A stretch of 64,000 nt of DNA, taken from UBA2336 sp036787955. Its GTDB lineage: Bacteria; Bacteroidota; Bacteroidia; Cytophagales; Cyclobacteriaceae. Made by a program: the position numbers and the translations under genes. Below are positions 10,496 through 18,921 of the stretch, piece by piece. The DNA lies in contig DAIQOI010000011.1 of assembly GCA_036787955.1 (NCBI GenBank), forward strand, positions 34,008 to 98,007, read 5' to 3'. The notes under the pieces are model-generated. The model saw nothing but the letters and a program-made list of their open reading frames with translations, was not told the origin of the DNA and did not search any database. Every line of letters begins with the position of its first letter. The first letter of the stretch is position 1.

Positions 10496-12397
10496 TCATA
10501 CTGCCACCGGTTCGGGTTCTGCTTCTATCTTATCCAGTTCAACCCGCAGGTTGTCGATGATGAAATCCTGCCGATCGGGTGTGTTTTTGCCCATGTAAAA
10601 CTCCAGCACTTTATGCAGATGGCTTTCCTTGTTCAGAATAACCGGCTGCAGCCGGATGCTATCGCCAATAAAGTTTTTGAACTCATCGGGCGAAATTTCG
10701 CCAAGCCCTTTGAACCGGGTAATCTCGGGCTTGCCGCCCAGCTTTTTAATGGCCTCCTGCTTTTCTTCCTCGCTGTAACAATAAATGGTTTCTTTTTTAT
10801 TGCGCACCCTGAATAAGGGTGTTTCTAGAATATAAACGTGTCCTGCCTTAACCAGGTCGGGGAAGAACTGAAGGAAAAATGTCATCAGCAGCAAGCGGAT
10901 GTGCATCCCGTCTACATCGGCATCGGTGGCAATGATAACGCGGTTGTAGCGCAGTCCGTCCAAACCGTCTTCTATATTCAGCGCGTGCTGCAACAAATTG
11001 AGTTCTTCGTTTTCATACACTACTTTCTTCGACAGGCCGTAACAGTTCAGCGGCTTACCGCGCAGGCTGAATACCGCCTGCGTTTCCACATCGCGCGATT
11101 TGGTGATCGACCCGCTGGCTGAGTCGCCTTCGGTGATGAATATCATCGACTCCTGACCTTTGGGGTGGTTTTCATTAAAGTGGTAACGGCAGTCGCGCAG
11201 TTTGCGGTTGTGCAAATTGGCCTTTTTGGCGCGTTCATTGGCAAGTTTTTTTATGCCGGCTATTTCCTTGCGCTCGCGCTCCGATTGCAGGATGCGTTTG
11301 AGCAAGGCATCGGCCACCGAAGGATTTTTATGCAGGTAAATTTCGAGCTCCTTGGCCACAAAATCGCCTACGTAGGTTCGTATAGGCGGCCCGTCTGGTG
11401 CCATGTTTACCGAGCCAAGCTTGGTTTTGGTTTGCGATTCAAACACCGGCTCCTGTACCCGCACGGCAATAGCTGCAATAATACTGGCACGTATATCGGC
11501 TGCATCAAAATCTTTTTTGTAAAAGTCGCGCACCGCCTTAACCACACCCTCGCGGAAAGCCGCAAGGTGGGTACCGCCCTGGGTGGTGTGCTGTCCGTTG
11601 ACGAAGGAATAATACTCTTCGCCATACTGATTGCCATGGGTCATGGCCACTTCAATATCGGGTCCTTTGAAGTGAATGATGGGGTAGCGGATATCTTCGG
11701 GATCGGCTTTCTGTTTGAGCAGGTCGAGTAAGCCGTCTTTCGAATAGAATTTTTTCCCGTTGAAGTTGATGGTCAGGCCGGCATTCAGAAACGCGTAATT
11801 CCACATCAGATCTTCAAGGTACTCGGGAATGAAGCGGTAGTTTTTAAACATGGTGTTGTCCGGCTCAAAAACCACCAGCGTTCCATTCCGTTCATTTGTC
11901 TTTGAAATTTTCGGGTCGTTTACCAAAATGCCCTTCTTGAACTCGGCCATTTTGGTCTGCCCATCGCGAAAAGCCTGTACCTTGAAATAATTTGACAGGG
12001 CATTGACCGCTTTGGTGCCCACACCATTCAGTCCTACCGACTTCTGAAATGCTCCCGAATCGTATTTGGCACCTGTATTGATTTTAGACACTACCTCTAC
12101 CACCTTGCCCAGCGGAATGCCGCGCCCGTAATCGCGCACGGTAACGGTTTTATCAGTTATTTTGACATCGATGGTTTTGCCAAAGCCCATCATGTGCTCG
12201 TCTATGGAGTTATCGACCACCTCCTTCACCAGCACATAAATGCCATCGTCTTTCGATGACCCATCGCCGAGCTTCCCGATATACATGCCCGGCCGAAGCC
12301 GTATGTGTTCCCGCCAGTCGAGTGACTTGATGCTCGCTTCGGTGTATTCGAAAATAGGCGCTGGCTTATCAGCCTTCTTCTCCGCTTTCATAAACAT
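10496..12397 (-). CDS. parE: DNA topoisomerase IV subunit B
   Basis: ATPase subunit of topoisomerase IV. In the 633-aa protein the GHKL ATP site is visible (EVVDNSIDEHMMG; VRDYGRGIPLG; GLNGVGTKAVNALS), followed by the transducer domain (QTKTKLGS region) and the TOPRIM metal-binding motifs ITEGDSASGS and DADVDGMHIR. The length, shorter than the usual 640-800 aa GyrB, and the parC neighbour favour ParE. Two in-frame ATGs (12397 and 12391) could start it; the second would drop Met-Phe only. The 184 bp upstream is AT-rich without an exact TAnnTTTG box. Confidence 0.92.
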   Translation of the reverse strand: MFMKAEKKADKPAPIFEYTEASIKSLDWREHIRLRPGMYIGKLGDGSSKDDGIYVLVKEVVDNSIDEHMMGFGKTIDVKITDKTVTVRDYGRGIPLGKVVEVVSKINTGAKYDSGAFQKSVGLNGVGTKAVNALSNYFKVQAFRDGQTKMAEFKKGILVNDPKISKTNERNGTLVVFEPDNTMFKNYRFIPEYLEDLMWNYAFLNAGLTINFNGKKFYSKDGLLDLLKQKADPEDIRYPIIHFKGPDIEVAMTHGNQYGEEYYSFVNGQHTTQGGTHLAAFREGVVKAVRDFYKKDFDAADIRASIIAAIAVRVQEPVFESQTKTKLGSVNMAPDGPPIRTYVGDFVAKELEIYLHKNPSVADALLKRILQSERERKEIAGIKKLANERAKKANLHNRKLRDCRYHFNENHPKGQESMIFITEGDSASGSITKSRDVETQAVFSLRGKPLNCYGLSKKVVYENEELNLLQHALNIEDGLDGLRYNRVIIATDADVDGMHIRLLLMTFFLQFFPDLVKAGHVYILETPLFRVRNKKETIYCYSEEEKQEAIKKLGGKPEITRFKGLGEISPDEFKNFIGDSIRLQPVILNKESHLHKVLEFYMGKNTPDRQDFIIDNLRVELDKIEAEPEPVAV

Positions 12398-12581
12398 CCG
12401 ATTTTATCAGTTCAAAAAATTTTTCCGGAAGCATTTAAAAAATAAACCGGACTATTTACTACCAATAAACTAAAAATCCGGTGCACGCACACTATGCTTC
12501 ACCATTAACTACTTACAAATTTTTAACAACACAAGTAGTATAATTTACTCATATTGAACAAGTTATGCTATGAGCATGAAG

Positions 12582-13016
12582 TCATTTCTTTATCATCAGA
12601 TTTTGCCATAACCAGATTACCGGCCACCCCAATGCCCACACAAGCACCAACCCCACCGCAGCATAGATGATGCCCCCGATGCGCGTATAATCAAAGTGCT
12701 CGGCACTGTTGTATAAGCCAATAAAACTGAGCGCAACGATAAAAAAGGCATTGAAAGTGATTATCTGCCCGTGCAGCCATGAGCGAAATACCTCGCTGGG
12801 TGTTACACGCCTGGAAAACAGATACACCAGCAGGTTAAATACCGTGATAACAGCAATGGACGTATAAAATAACGGTTCCTTGCCTACCTCCACCCCCGCA
12901 CCATTTGAGGTGTACAGCAGAACCTGCTCGGGCCATCCGGCATATACGTACAACAGGTTGGCCAGCACCGCCATGAGCGATACAAACCATACCGCCTTGA
13001 AAATCTTGAGGATCAT
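12582..13016 (-). CDS. Small four-helix membrane protein of unknown function
   Basis: A 144-aa protein with about four hydrophobic segments (residues roughly 5-25, 48-67, 83-103 and 115-136), hence an integral inner-membrane protein. I do not recognise a family. The frame is open further upstream to 13187, but that extension runs inside the divergent hydroxylase gene and has shadow-like composition; the ATG at 13016, followed by a hydrophobic stretch (ILKIFKAVWFVSLMAVLANL), is preferred. Divergent from the gene at 13051, with only 34 bp between starts, so both probably share a promoter region. Confidence 0.7.
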   Translation of the reverse strand: MILKIFKAVWFVSLMAVLANLLYVYAGWPEQVLLYTSNGAGVEVGKEPLFYTSIAVITVFNLLVYLFSRRVTPSEVFRSWLHGQIITFNAFFIVALSFIGLYNSAEHFDYTRIGGIIYAAVGLVLVWALGWPVIWLWQNLMIKK

Positions 13017-13050
13017 CTTGTAAATTTCGCTGCAAATAAACGCAAACCGA

Positions 13051-14268
13051 GTGGATTTAAACCCGATTGTACTGGCTATTCCTGTATTTTTCGTGCTGAT
13101 AGGCATTGAACTGATTGCCGAGCGCATCACGCACCGCCATTTGTACCGCCTGCCCGATGCCATCGCCAACCTGAGTTGTGGCATCACCAGTCAGCTCTCC
13201 GGACTGTTTCTCAAAATTTTTGCCATCGGTATCTATGAAATCCTCCATGCCAATTTCAGTCTGTTTACCTGGGAAAGAAACGTCCTGTACTGGTTTGTTT
13301 TATTTCTGTTGGCCGACCTGGCCTATTACTGGGCACACCGCATGAGTCATGAGATCAACCTATTCTGGGGTGGGCACGTGGTGCACCACCAGAGCGAAGA
13401 CTACAACCTGTCGGTGGCTTTGCGCCAAAGCTCACTGCAGGTAATATGGACCTTTGCGTTCAGCCTACCGCTGGCTTTCCTGGGCTTCCGCACGCTCGAC
13501 TTTGCGCTGATGTCGGCATTCATTACCCTATATCAGTTCTGGATTCATACCGAGTTGATTGGAAAACTCGGCTGGTTTGAATATGTGCTTAACACTCCTT
13601 CACATCACCGTGTGCATCATGGAAGGGATCCGAAGTACATTGATAAAAACCATGCCGGCACGCTGATCATCTGGGATAGAATGTTTGGCACCTTCCAGGA
13701 AGAAGAAGAACGGCCCACCTATGGTGTAACCAGACCACTGAACAGCTGGAATGCTGTATTTGCCAACTTGAGCCATTATGCCGATATGTGGAATGACCTG
13801 AAGCGCATTCCTTACTGGCGTGATCGGATTAAATATGTGTTTGCCAAACCCGGCTGGTTGCCCGACTACCTCGGGGGCTACCGTGCAGCGCCCGAGATTG
13901 ATAAGTCGACCTACCGGAAATATGACACGCATGCCAGCATTTCATTAAGCCTCTATGTTTTATTTCAGTTTACAATTTGCCTGGCCGGTACAGCCTGGTT
14001 TCTCTTTAATCAGGACTCCTTTTCTCTCGGTGAAAAAAGTTTCATTACACTGATCATCTCATTCACCGTGGTAAACTGCGGTGTGTTGTTCGAAAACCGC
14101 AAATGGGTATGGACAGCGGAGTGGATACGCATTATCAGCTACCCAATTATCCTGGTCATTCTAACCTACACCAACAACTGGTCATTCAATTATTACCTGA
14201 TAGCCGTTATCTTTCTGACTATCTCCGGTTTATGGTTCTATGCCCTTCGGCAAAATAAGGCGTCATGA
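13051..14268 (+). CDS. Sterol desaturase / fatty acid hydroxylase family protein
   Basis: Integral membrane di-iron oxygenase of the FA_hydroxylase superfamily. The histidine clusters that bind the two irons are visible in the 405-aa protein: HRMSH (residues 96-100), HVVHH (109-113) and HHRVHH (185-190), with His201 following. Hydrophobic helices precede and follow; the C-terminal third adds about four more transmembrane segments. Starts with GTG at 13051: no ATG exists between the upstream stop at 13021 and that codon. The substrate (lipid, sterol or carotenoid) cannot be told from sequence. Its last bases overlap the next gene by 4 nt (ATGA), indicating translational coupling. Confidence 0.88.
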   Translation: MDLNPIVLAIPVFFVLIGIELIAERITHRHLYRLPDAIANLSCGITSQLSGLFLKIFAIGIYEILHANFSLFTWERNVLYWFVLFLLADLAYYWAHRMSHEINLFWGGHVVHHQSEDYNLSVALRQSSLQVIWTFAFSLPLAFLGFRTLDFALMSAFITLYQFWIHTELIGKLGWFEYVLNTPSHHRVHHGRDPKYIDKNHAGTLIIWDRMFGTFQEEEERPTYGVTRPLNSWNAVFANLSHYADMWNDLKRIPYWRDRIKYVFAKPGWLPDYLGGYRAAPEIDKSTYRKYDTHASISLSLYVLFQFTICLAGTAWFLFNQDSFSLGEKSFITLIISFTVVNCGVLFENRKWVWTAEWIRIISYPIILVILTYTNNWSFNYYLIAVIFLTISGLWFYALRQNKAS

Positions 14269-14630
14269 TGAAGGTACCTGTTTTTATCTTGCTTGTCCTT
14301 ATTGCCCAGGGATGCACAAAACCCTTGCCCGAAATCGCGGCTATTGACCTGCAACAGTGGAAAGCCGACCGCCACGGCTGCGGCAATTACCGGCAAACAA
14401 CAGCGGAAACGTTCCTTCAGCAAAAGGAAAAGTTACTTGGCCTTTCAGAAAATCAGATCCTTCAACTCCTGGGCAAGCCCGATGCAGCCGAACTTTATAA
14501 ACGCAACCAGAAATTTTACTATTACGCATTGGCGGCCGACACCACCTGCAAGAGCGCATCAAAGGTGAGACAAACCTTGGTACTGCGGTTTAATGCAACC
14601 GGACTGGTTAAAGAAATTACCTTAGAATAA
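14265..14630 (+). CDS. Small BamE/SmpA-like lipoprotein
   Basis: A 121-aa predicted lipoprotein: hydrophobic signal followed by a Cys at residue 17 (LIAQGC, a slightly atypical lipobox). The mature part contains LGLSENQILQLLGKPD, typical of the BamE/OmlA-like fold (helix then 'G-K-P' turn), followed by paired beta strands (KFYYYAL; TLVLRFNATGLVKEI). This fold occurs in outer-membrane assembly factors, but also in many unrelated lipoproteins, so a role in the BAM complex is only a possibility. Coupled to the hydroxylase by the ATGA overlap. Confidence 0.7.
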   Translation: MMKVPVFILLVLIAQGCTKPLPEIAAIDLQQWKADRHGCGNYRQTTAETFLQQKEKLLGLSENQILQLLGKPDAAELYKRNQKFYYYALAADTTCKSASKVRQTLVLRFNATGLVKEITLE

Positions 14631-14660
14631 GGTTTCGGTTTATCCATTGACGGTTCGGAT

Positions 14661-14668
14661 TATCTTTG
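14661..14668 (+). promoter_or_regulatory. Bacteroidota -7 box (TATCTTTG) for the 3-hydroxybutyryl-CoA dehydrogenase gene
   Basis: Exact match to TAnnTTTG, 21 nt before the ATG at 14690. The -33 region about 19 nt further upstream reads TTTA, a near match to TTTG. The longer frame that begins at the TTG inside this box is therefore not the real start. Confidence 0.6.
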
Positions 14669-14689
14669 CAGCACTTTAACCAAAATCGC

Positions 14690-15586
14690 ATGAAAAACAT
14701 TGCAGTGATAGGTTCCGGAACCATGGGCAACGGCATTGCTCACGTGTTTGCACAATACGGCTATCAGGTTTCATTGGTTGATATATCGGAAGAAGCGCTG
14801 AAAAAGGCCCTGGTTACCATTGAAAAAAATCTCGATCGACAGGTATCCAAACAGCTTATCACTGCCGAAACAAAAACAAAGGCGCTGGCCAGCATCAGGA
14901 CCTTTACCAGCCTGGAAGATGGAGTAAGCCAGGCCGACCTGGTGGTGGAAGCAGCCACGGAAAATACCGACCTTAAACTGAAAATCTTTGCCGACCTGGA
15001 CCGGTTTGCTCCGGCTCAGGCCATCCTTGCCACCAATACTTCATCCATTTCCATTACAAAAATTGCCTCGGCTACCCAACGACCCGAAAAAGTTATTGGT
15101 ATGCACTTCATGAATCCCGTACCGGTGATGAAACTGGTGGAAGTAATCAATGGTTACAGCACCAGCCGCGAAGTTACCGATACGATCCTGCAGCTTTCGC
15201 GTATGATTGAAAAGGTGCCTGTGGAAGTAAACGACTACCCCGGCTTTGTGGCCAACCGCATATTGATGCCCATGATTAATGAAGCTATTTATGCACTGCA
15301 TGAAGGTGTGGCAGGAGTTGAAGAGATTGATACGGTGATGAAACTCGGCATGGCCCACCCGATGGGTCCGCTTCAGCTTGCCGACTTTATCGGGCTGGAC
15401 GTTTGCCTTTCCATACTGCAGGTACTGCACGAAGGTTTTGGCAACCCGAAGTATGCACCCTGCCCCCTGCTTATAAATATGGTGCAGGCCGGGCACAAAG
15501 GTATTAAAACAGGGAGCGGTTTCTATACCTACACCCCCGGCAGCAAGGAACTGACCGTTGCCGAGCGGTTCAGGCGAAAGGGATAA
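14690..15586 (+). CDS. hbd: 3-hydroxybutyryl-CoA dehydrogenase
   Basis: NAD(P)-dependent oxidoreductase interconverting 3-hydroxyacyl-CoA and acetoacetyl-CoA, used in short-chain beta-oxidation or butyrate-type metabolism. The 298-aa protein opens with the Rossmann motif VIGSGTMGNGIAHVFAQYGY, has the family hallmark GMHFMNPVPVMKLVEVI with the catalytic His, then DYPGFVANRILMPMINEA, which begins the helical C-terminal dimerisation domain. Length fits stand-alone Hbd/PaaH rather than the fused FadB. ATG 14690 is chosen because it directly precedes KNIAVIGSG and follows a clear -7 box. Monocistronic; MscL converges from the other side 9 bp away. Confidence 0.92.
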   Translation: MKNIAVIGSGTMGNGIAHVFAQYGYQVSLVDISEEALKKALVTIEKNLDRQVSKQLITAETKTKALASIRTFTSLEDGVSQADLVVEAATENTDLKLKIFADLDRFAPAQAILATNTSSISITKIASATQRPEKVIGMHFMNPVPVMKLVEVINGYSTSREVTDTILQLSRMIEKVPVEVNDYPGFVANRILMPMINEAIYALHEGVAGVEEIDTVMKLGMAHPMGPLQLADFIGLDVCLSILQVLHEGFGNPKYAPCPLLINMVQAGHKGIKTGSGFYTYTPGSKELTVAERFRRKG

Positions 15587-15595
15587 CAGTGTGTT

Positions 15596-15967
15596 TTACT
15601 TTCTTAGCAAGTCTCTAATTTCAGTAAGCAACTGAACCTCAGCCGAAGGCGGGGGTGGTGCGGACTGCACAGCTTCTTTCCTTCTTGCAGCATTCACCAA
15701 TTTAACAATCAGAAACAGCAAAAAGGCTACCACCAGAAAGTTTATCACACCGGCAAGAAAATTGCCGTAACGCACCGTGCCAAATACAGTCAACTCGTTC
15801 AGCTGGGTAAGTTTGGCGGCATCCAAAGCGGGTTTGAGAATCAACGGGGTAATTACATCGTCAATCAGCGAACTAACAATCTTGCCAAAGGCGCCACCTA
15901 TAATTACGCCTATGGCCAGGTCGAGCACGTTGCCACGCATGGCAAAATTTTTGAATTCCTGAAACAT
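15596..15967 (-). CDS. mscL: Large-conductance mechanosensitive channel
   Basis: Inner-membrane emergency valve that opens on hypo-osmotic shock. The 123-aa protein matches MscL throughout: N-terminal amphipathic FKNFAMRGNVLDLAIGVIIGGAFGKIV (first transmembrane helix with the Gly/Ala packing face), ITPLILKPALD, second helix FLAGVINFLVVAFLLFLIVKLVN, and the charged C-terminal bundle ending LLTEIRDLLRK. Start at ATG 15967. It is followed on the same strand by nothing close, and faces the dehydrogenase gene tail to tail. Confidence 0.95.
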   Translation of the reverse strand: MFQEFKNFAMRGNVLDLAIGVIIGGAFGKIVSSLIDDVITPLILKPALDAAKLTQLNELTVFGTVRYGNFLAGVINFLVVAFLLFLIVKLVNAARRKEAVQSAPPPPSAEVQLLTEIRDLLRK

Positions 15968-16016
15968 AAATTTGCGGGTTTAGAACCCTACAATATAGTT
16001 CTTTAATCAGAATAGT

Positions 16017-16859
16017 TTACTTTGCCAGGCGGGGCGGATTGCGCAACCCGGAAAACGAGATAAGCTCTACTCCGGCACTGCCAATAAACATATTGGCACT
16101 TACTTTAAGCGGGATAAAGTTTTTATCATCCGAAAACCAGACGGTTACAGAATTTTCACCGTCAAATATTTTGTTGGCGGGCATTATGGGCTTGAGCACC
16201 ACCGCCTGAAATTTTCCGGCTTTTACCTTAATGGTTTCTTTACCTTTGTATAACACTTTCATCCTGTAGAACTCATCTTCAAAAAAGCCACTCACCACAA
16301 TGGTATCATTCATTTTTCTTTTGCTGAAATCCTGCGTGCGCATGTACATGAATCCACCAATCAGATCGCGTACCTGGGGTGGTGCTTCGTATACAACCGG
16401 TTCTTTGAACTGCCTGGTTTTCTGATCGAGCACCTTGGCTGTTATTTTCCGGTTTTCATGGTCGAACAAAATCACTTCATCTTTTTTATACCGTCCTTCG
16501 CGGATTTTGCGGTACGACATGTGCGGAACCAAAGCTGCCGTATCAATATAAGCACCCCACTGGTCGTTTACATCAGCTACCCAGTCAACCACACCGGTAG
16601 TCTTACCAAACACATCTACTTTAAAGCATTTGCGATGATTCATCTCCATGTATTCTTCATGGATTTTCACCGTGCCTTTGCCGATGTTGAAAATGCCGTA
16701 GTGCATGCGGTACTCCAGGTACTCGCCCCTTCCGAAGCTCTCATTTTTAATATACGGGTAAATATCATTGGCCTCAGGCTGAAAAGCCGATATAATAAGT
16801 ACAACTGTTAGCAGGCAACAAAGGCGAAGCATACCGGCAGTTGATACAAATTTAAGCAT
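16017..16859 (-). CDS. DUF3108 domain exported protein
   Basis: A 280-aa protein with an N-terminal signal peptide (LRLCCLLTVVLIISAFQPEA) and a single DUF3108-type beta-rich domain: FGRGEYLEYRMHYGIFNIGKGTV, the FKVDVFGKTTG stretch and the closing VWFSDDKNFIPLKVSANMFIGS. Members are exported, often annotated as hypothetical; the molecular role is unknown. The frame extends 13 codons upstream to 16898, but the ATG at 16859 gives a better signal peptide; a later ATG at 16832 is also possible. It lies 53 bp downstream of dapD on the same strand. Confidence 0.75.
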   Translation of the reverse strand: MLKFVSTAGMLRLCCLLTVVLIISAFQPEANDIYPYIKNESFGRGEYLEYRMHYGIFNIGKGTVKIHEEYMEMNHRKCFKVDVFGKTTGVVDWVADVNDQWGAYIDTAALVPHMSYRKIREGRYKKDEVILFDHENRKITAKVLDQKTRQFKEPVVYEAPPQVRDLIGGFMYMRTQDFSKRKMNDTIVVSGFFEDEFYRMKVLYKGKETIKVKAGKFQAVVLKPIMPANKIFDGENSVTVWFSDDKNFIPLKVSANMFIGSAGVELISFSGLRNPPRLAK

Positions 16860-16912
16860 CGTACGCAAACAGGGCATTTCCCGAAGTTTAAATCTCAAAG
16901 CACATGCCAGAA

Positions 16913-17725
16913 CTATACGGGCACGCGGTTATCGCGTAAAGCATCGTTCAGCGAAGTTTTTTTGTCGGTACTCTCCTTCCGCTTACCTATTATTAAGGCA
17001 CAGGGTACGTGATAACTGCCCGCCGGAAAATTTTTTGTATAGGCACCCGGTATTACCACCGAGCGTTCGGGTACATAGCCAGTATATTCAACCGGTTCCT
17101 TACCCGTAACATCAATAATTTTTGAACTCGCAGTTAAAACCACATTGGCCCCCAGCACAGCTTCTTTGCCCACACGCACTCCCTCTACCACAATGCACCG
17201 CGAACCGATAAAGGCATGATCTTCAATAATGACCGGTGCAGCCTGAACCGGTTCCAACACTCCGCCAATGCCCACACCACCGCTCAGATGAACGTTTTTT
17301 CCAATTTGTGCACAGCTGCCCACGGTGGCCCAGGTATCTACCATGGTCCCTTCGTCTACATACGCCCCGATATTTACATAACAAGGCATCAGGATGGTTC
17401 CTTTTGCCAGGTAAGCACCGTAGCGTGCCACCGCATGGGGCACTACCCTTACACCCAGTTGGGCATAATTTTTCTTCAAGGGGATCTTATCGTGAAACTC
17501 GAGCGGACCCGCCTCAAGCGTGCGCATGCCCTGTATGGGAAAATACAGGATAACCGCCTTCTTCACCCATTCATTGACCTGCCAGCCACTTCCAGCAGGT
17601 TCGGCTACGCGCAAGGTGCCTTTGTCCAGTTGCCCTATAACGCTGCAAATGGCCTCCCGTACATCCGCCCGGTCGAGAAGGGAGCGGTTATCCCAGGCCT
17701 GCTCAATAATCGATTTTAATTCCAT
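16913..17725 (-). CDS. dapD: Tetrahydrodipicolinate N-succinyltransferase
   Basis: Transfers succinyl from succinyl-CoA to tetrahydrodipicolinate in the succinylase branch of lysine and diaminopimelate synthesis. The 270-aa protein begins MELKSIIEQAWDNRSLL, the helical N-domain, then a left-handed beta-helix of hexapeptide repeats including GAYVDEGTMVDTWATVGSCA, IGKNVHLSGGVGIGGVLEP and IIEDHAFIGSRCIVVEGVRV; length matches DapD. The frame is open to 17920 but that extension overlaps the divergent glycosyltransferase, so ATG 17725 is used. Its start is only 15 bp from the TTG start of the divergent gene, so each promoter must lie inside the other's coding region. Confidence 0.95.
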   Translation of the reverse strand: MELKSIIEQAWDNRSLLDRADVREAICSVIGQLDKGTLRVAEPAGSGWQVNEWVKKAVILYFPIQGMRTLEAGPLEFHDKIPLKKNYAQLGVRVVPHAVARYGAYLAKGTILMPCYVNIGAYVDEGTMVDTWATVGSCAQIGKNVHLSGGVGIGGVLEPVQAAPVIIEDHAFIGSRCIVVEGVRVGKEAVLGANVVLTASSKIIDVTGKEPVEYTGYVPERSVVIPGAYTKNFPAGSYHVPCALIIGKRKESTDKKTSLNDALRDNRVPV

Positions 17726-17740
17726 CTTTGCAAATCTGAT

Positions 17741-18850
17741 TTGAGAAACTTGCCGCAAGTAATAAAAAAAAGAATTGTGCTCGCATCGGTGCTGAAACCG
17801 GTAAGCGATACGCGCATGTTCGAAAAGCTGGGCCAGTCGCTTGCCCTGTTGCTGCAGGCCGATGTTCACATTATCGGGTTTCCATCCGAAACACCTTACG
17901 TGCAAGGTGTTACCTTTCATAAGATTTTCAGCAAGCCATTCAGGCGCATCAGCCTCAAGCGGCTGATTGCACCGGTAAAAATATTTTTCATGTTTTTGCG
18001 CCTCCGTCCGGAAAGCATTATTGTTTCAACCCATGAACTGCTGATCCCGGGAGCACTGTATAAGTGTATCAAAAGGGGGGTTCGGTTGTATTACGATGTA
18101 CAGGAAAATTACTACTTCAATATTCGGTTTACATCTGCCTTTCCGCAGCTGTTGCGTGCGCCCCTGGCTGCGTATGTAAGAATGAAGGAGCGGTTGGTCT
18201 CTCCGGCCGTCAATCATTTCCTTTTGGCCGAAAAAGGTTATGTGGATGAACTGAAGTTTATCCGGCATTACACGGTGCTCGAAAACAAACTGGTAAAGCA
18301 AACCGAAGCAGCTGAAAACCAAAAGAACCGGCTTCATTTACTTTTTACCGGCACCCTTGCCGAAACCACGGGGGCAGTTCAGGCTGTTGAGCTGGCCTTG
18401 GAATTGCACAGACAAGATAACCAGGTGCGGTTAACCATCATCGGGCATGCACCCGATGAAAAGTTTTTGAAGAAGCTCAGACAAAGGACCGACGAACACC
18501 CCTTCATTCAACTGCGTGCCGGGCCATTTCCTGTGCCGCATAAAGTAATTCTCGAAGCCATTGCCCGGGCAGGCACGGGCATCATCATCTATCCGCACAA
18601 TCCATCAACACGTACTTCCATACCTACCAAATTGTACGAATATCTGGGGATGAAGCTTCCGGTCATTATCCGCCACAACGAAGCCTCGCACGAATTTGTG
18701 AAACAATGCCGGGGCGGTATTGTGCTGCCGGACAAGCCTGATTACCAAAGGCTGCTTGAGGAATTACGGGCCCTGCAGCCACCCCTTTGTGCCGAATGGC
18801 TTTACTGGGAAAGCGAGGTACCGAAACTGCTGCAAATATTTAATTCATAG
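17741..18850 (+). CDS. Glycosyltransferase family 4-like protein
   Basis: Cytoplasmic GT-B fold transferase of about 369 aa. The N-domain carries the variable acceptor side (KRIVLASVLKPVSDTRMFEKLG; IVSTHELLIPGALYK), and the C-domain the nucleotide-sugar site: LLFTGTLAETTGAVQAVELA, LTIIGHAPDEKFL and the acidic/hydroxyl stretch STRTSIPTKLYEYLGMKLPVI typical of GT4 enzymes. Donor and acceptor are unknown; no polysaccharide cluster surrounds it. TTG at 17741 is the first available start; other TTG/GTG codons follow at 17750 and about 17777, so the start is uncertain. Confidence 0.8.
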   Translation: MRNLPQVIKKRIVLASVLKPVSDTRMFEKLGQSLALLLQADVHIIGFPSETPYVQGVTFHKIFSKPFRRISLKRLIAPVKIFFMFLRLRPESIIVSTHELLIPGALYKCIKRGVRLYYDVQENYYFNIRFTSAFPQLLRAPLAAYVRMKERLVSPAVNHFLLAEKGYVDELKFIRHYTVLENKLVKQTEAAENQKNRLHLLFTGTLAETTGAVQAVELALELHRQDNQVRLTIIGHAPDEKFLKKLRQRTDEHPFIQLRAGPFPVPHKVILEAIARAGTGIIIYPHNPSTRTSIPTKLYEYLGMKLPVIIRHNEASHEFVKQCRGGIVLPDKPDYQRLLEELRALQPPLCAEWLYWESEVPKLLQIFNS

Positions 18851-18859
18851 AATAATTTT

Positions 18860-18875
18860 TTTAGACCAATCTAAA
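18860..18875. promoter_or_regulatory. Perfect palindrome, candidate DtxR/MntR operator
   Basis: TTTAGA-CCAA-TCTAAA: two perfect 6-bp arms around a 4-bp centre. It resembles the AT-rich palindromes bound by DtxR/MntR-family repressors and lies between the -33 and -7 positions of the promoter that precedes the regulator gene at 18922, where binding would block transcription. Inference: metal-dependent autorepression of the six-gene operon. Confidence 0.6.
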
Positions 18876-18879
18876 TTTT

Positions 18880-18887
18880 TAATTTTG
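18880..18887 (+). promoter_or_regulatory. -7 box (TAATTTTG) of the metal operon
   Basis: Exact TAnnTTTG match 34 nt before the regulator's ATG, 4 nt after the palindrome. The expected -33 position (18857-18860) is TTTT and touches the palindrome's left arm. Confidence 0.6.
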
Positions 18888-18921
18888 CATATCCTAAAAA
18901 TACCGCATTGCCGGGAAGGAT

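Noticed and set aside
11165..11731. 188-codon plus-strand frame inside parE
   Set aside because: Antisense shadow of a clear ParE coding region.
13017..13187. N-terminal extension of the 12582-13016 membrane protein
   Set aside because: It lies inside the hydroxylase gene on the other strand and has low-quality composition; ATG at 13016 starts a hydrophobic segment.
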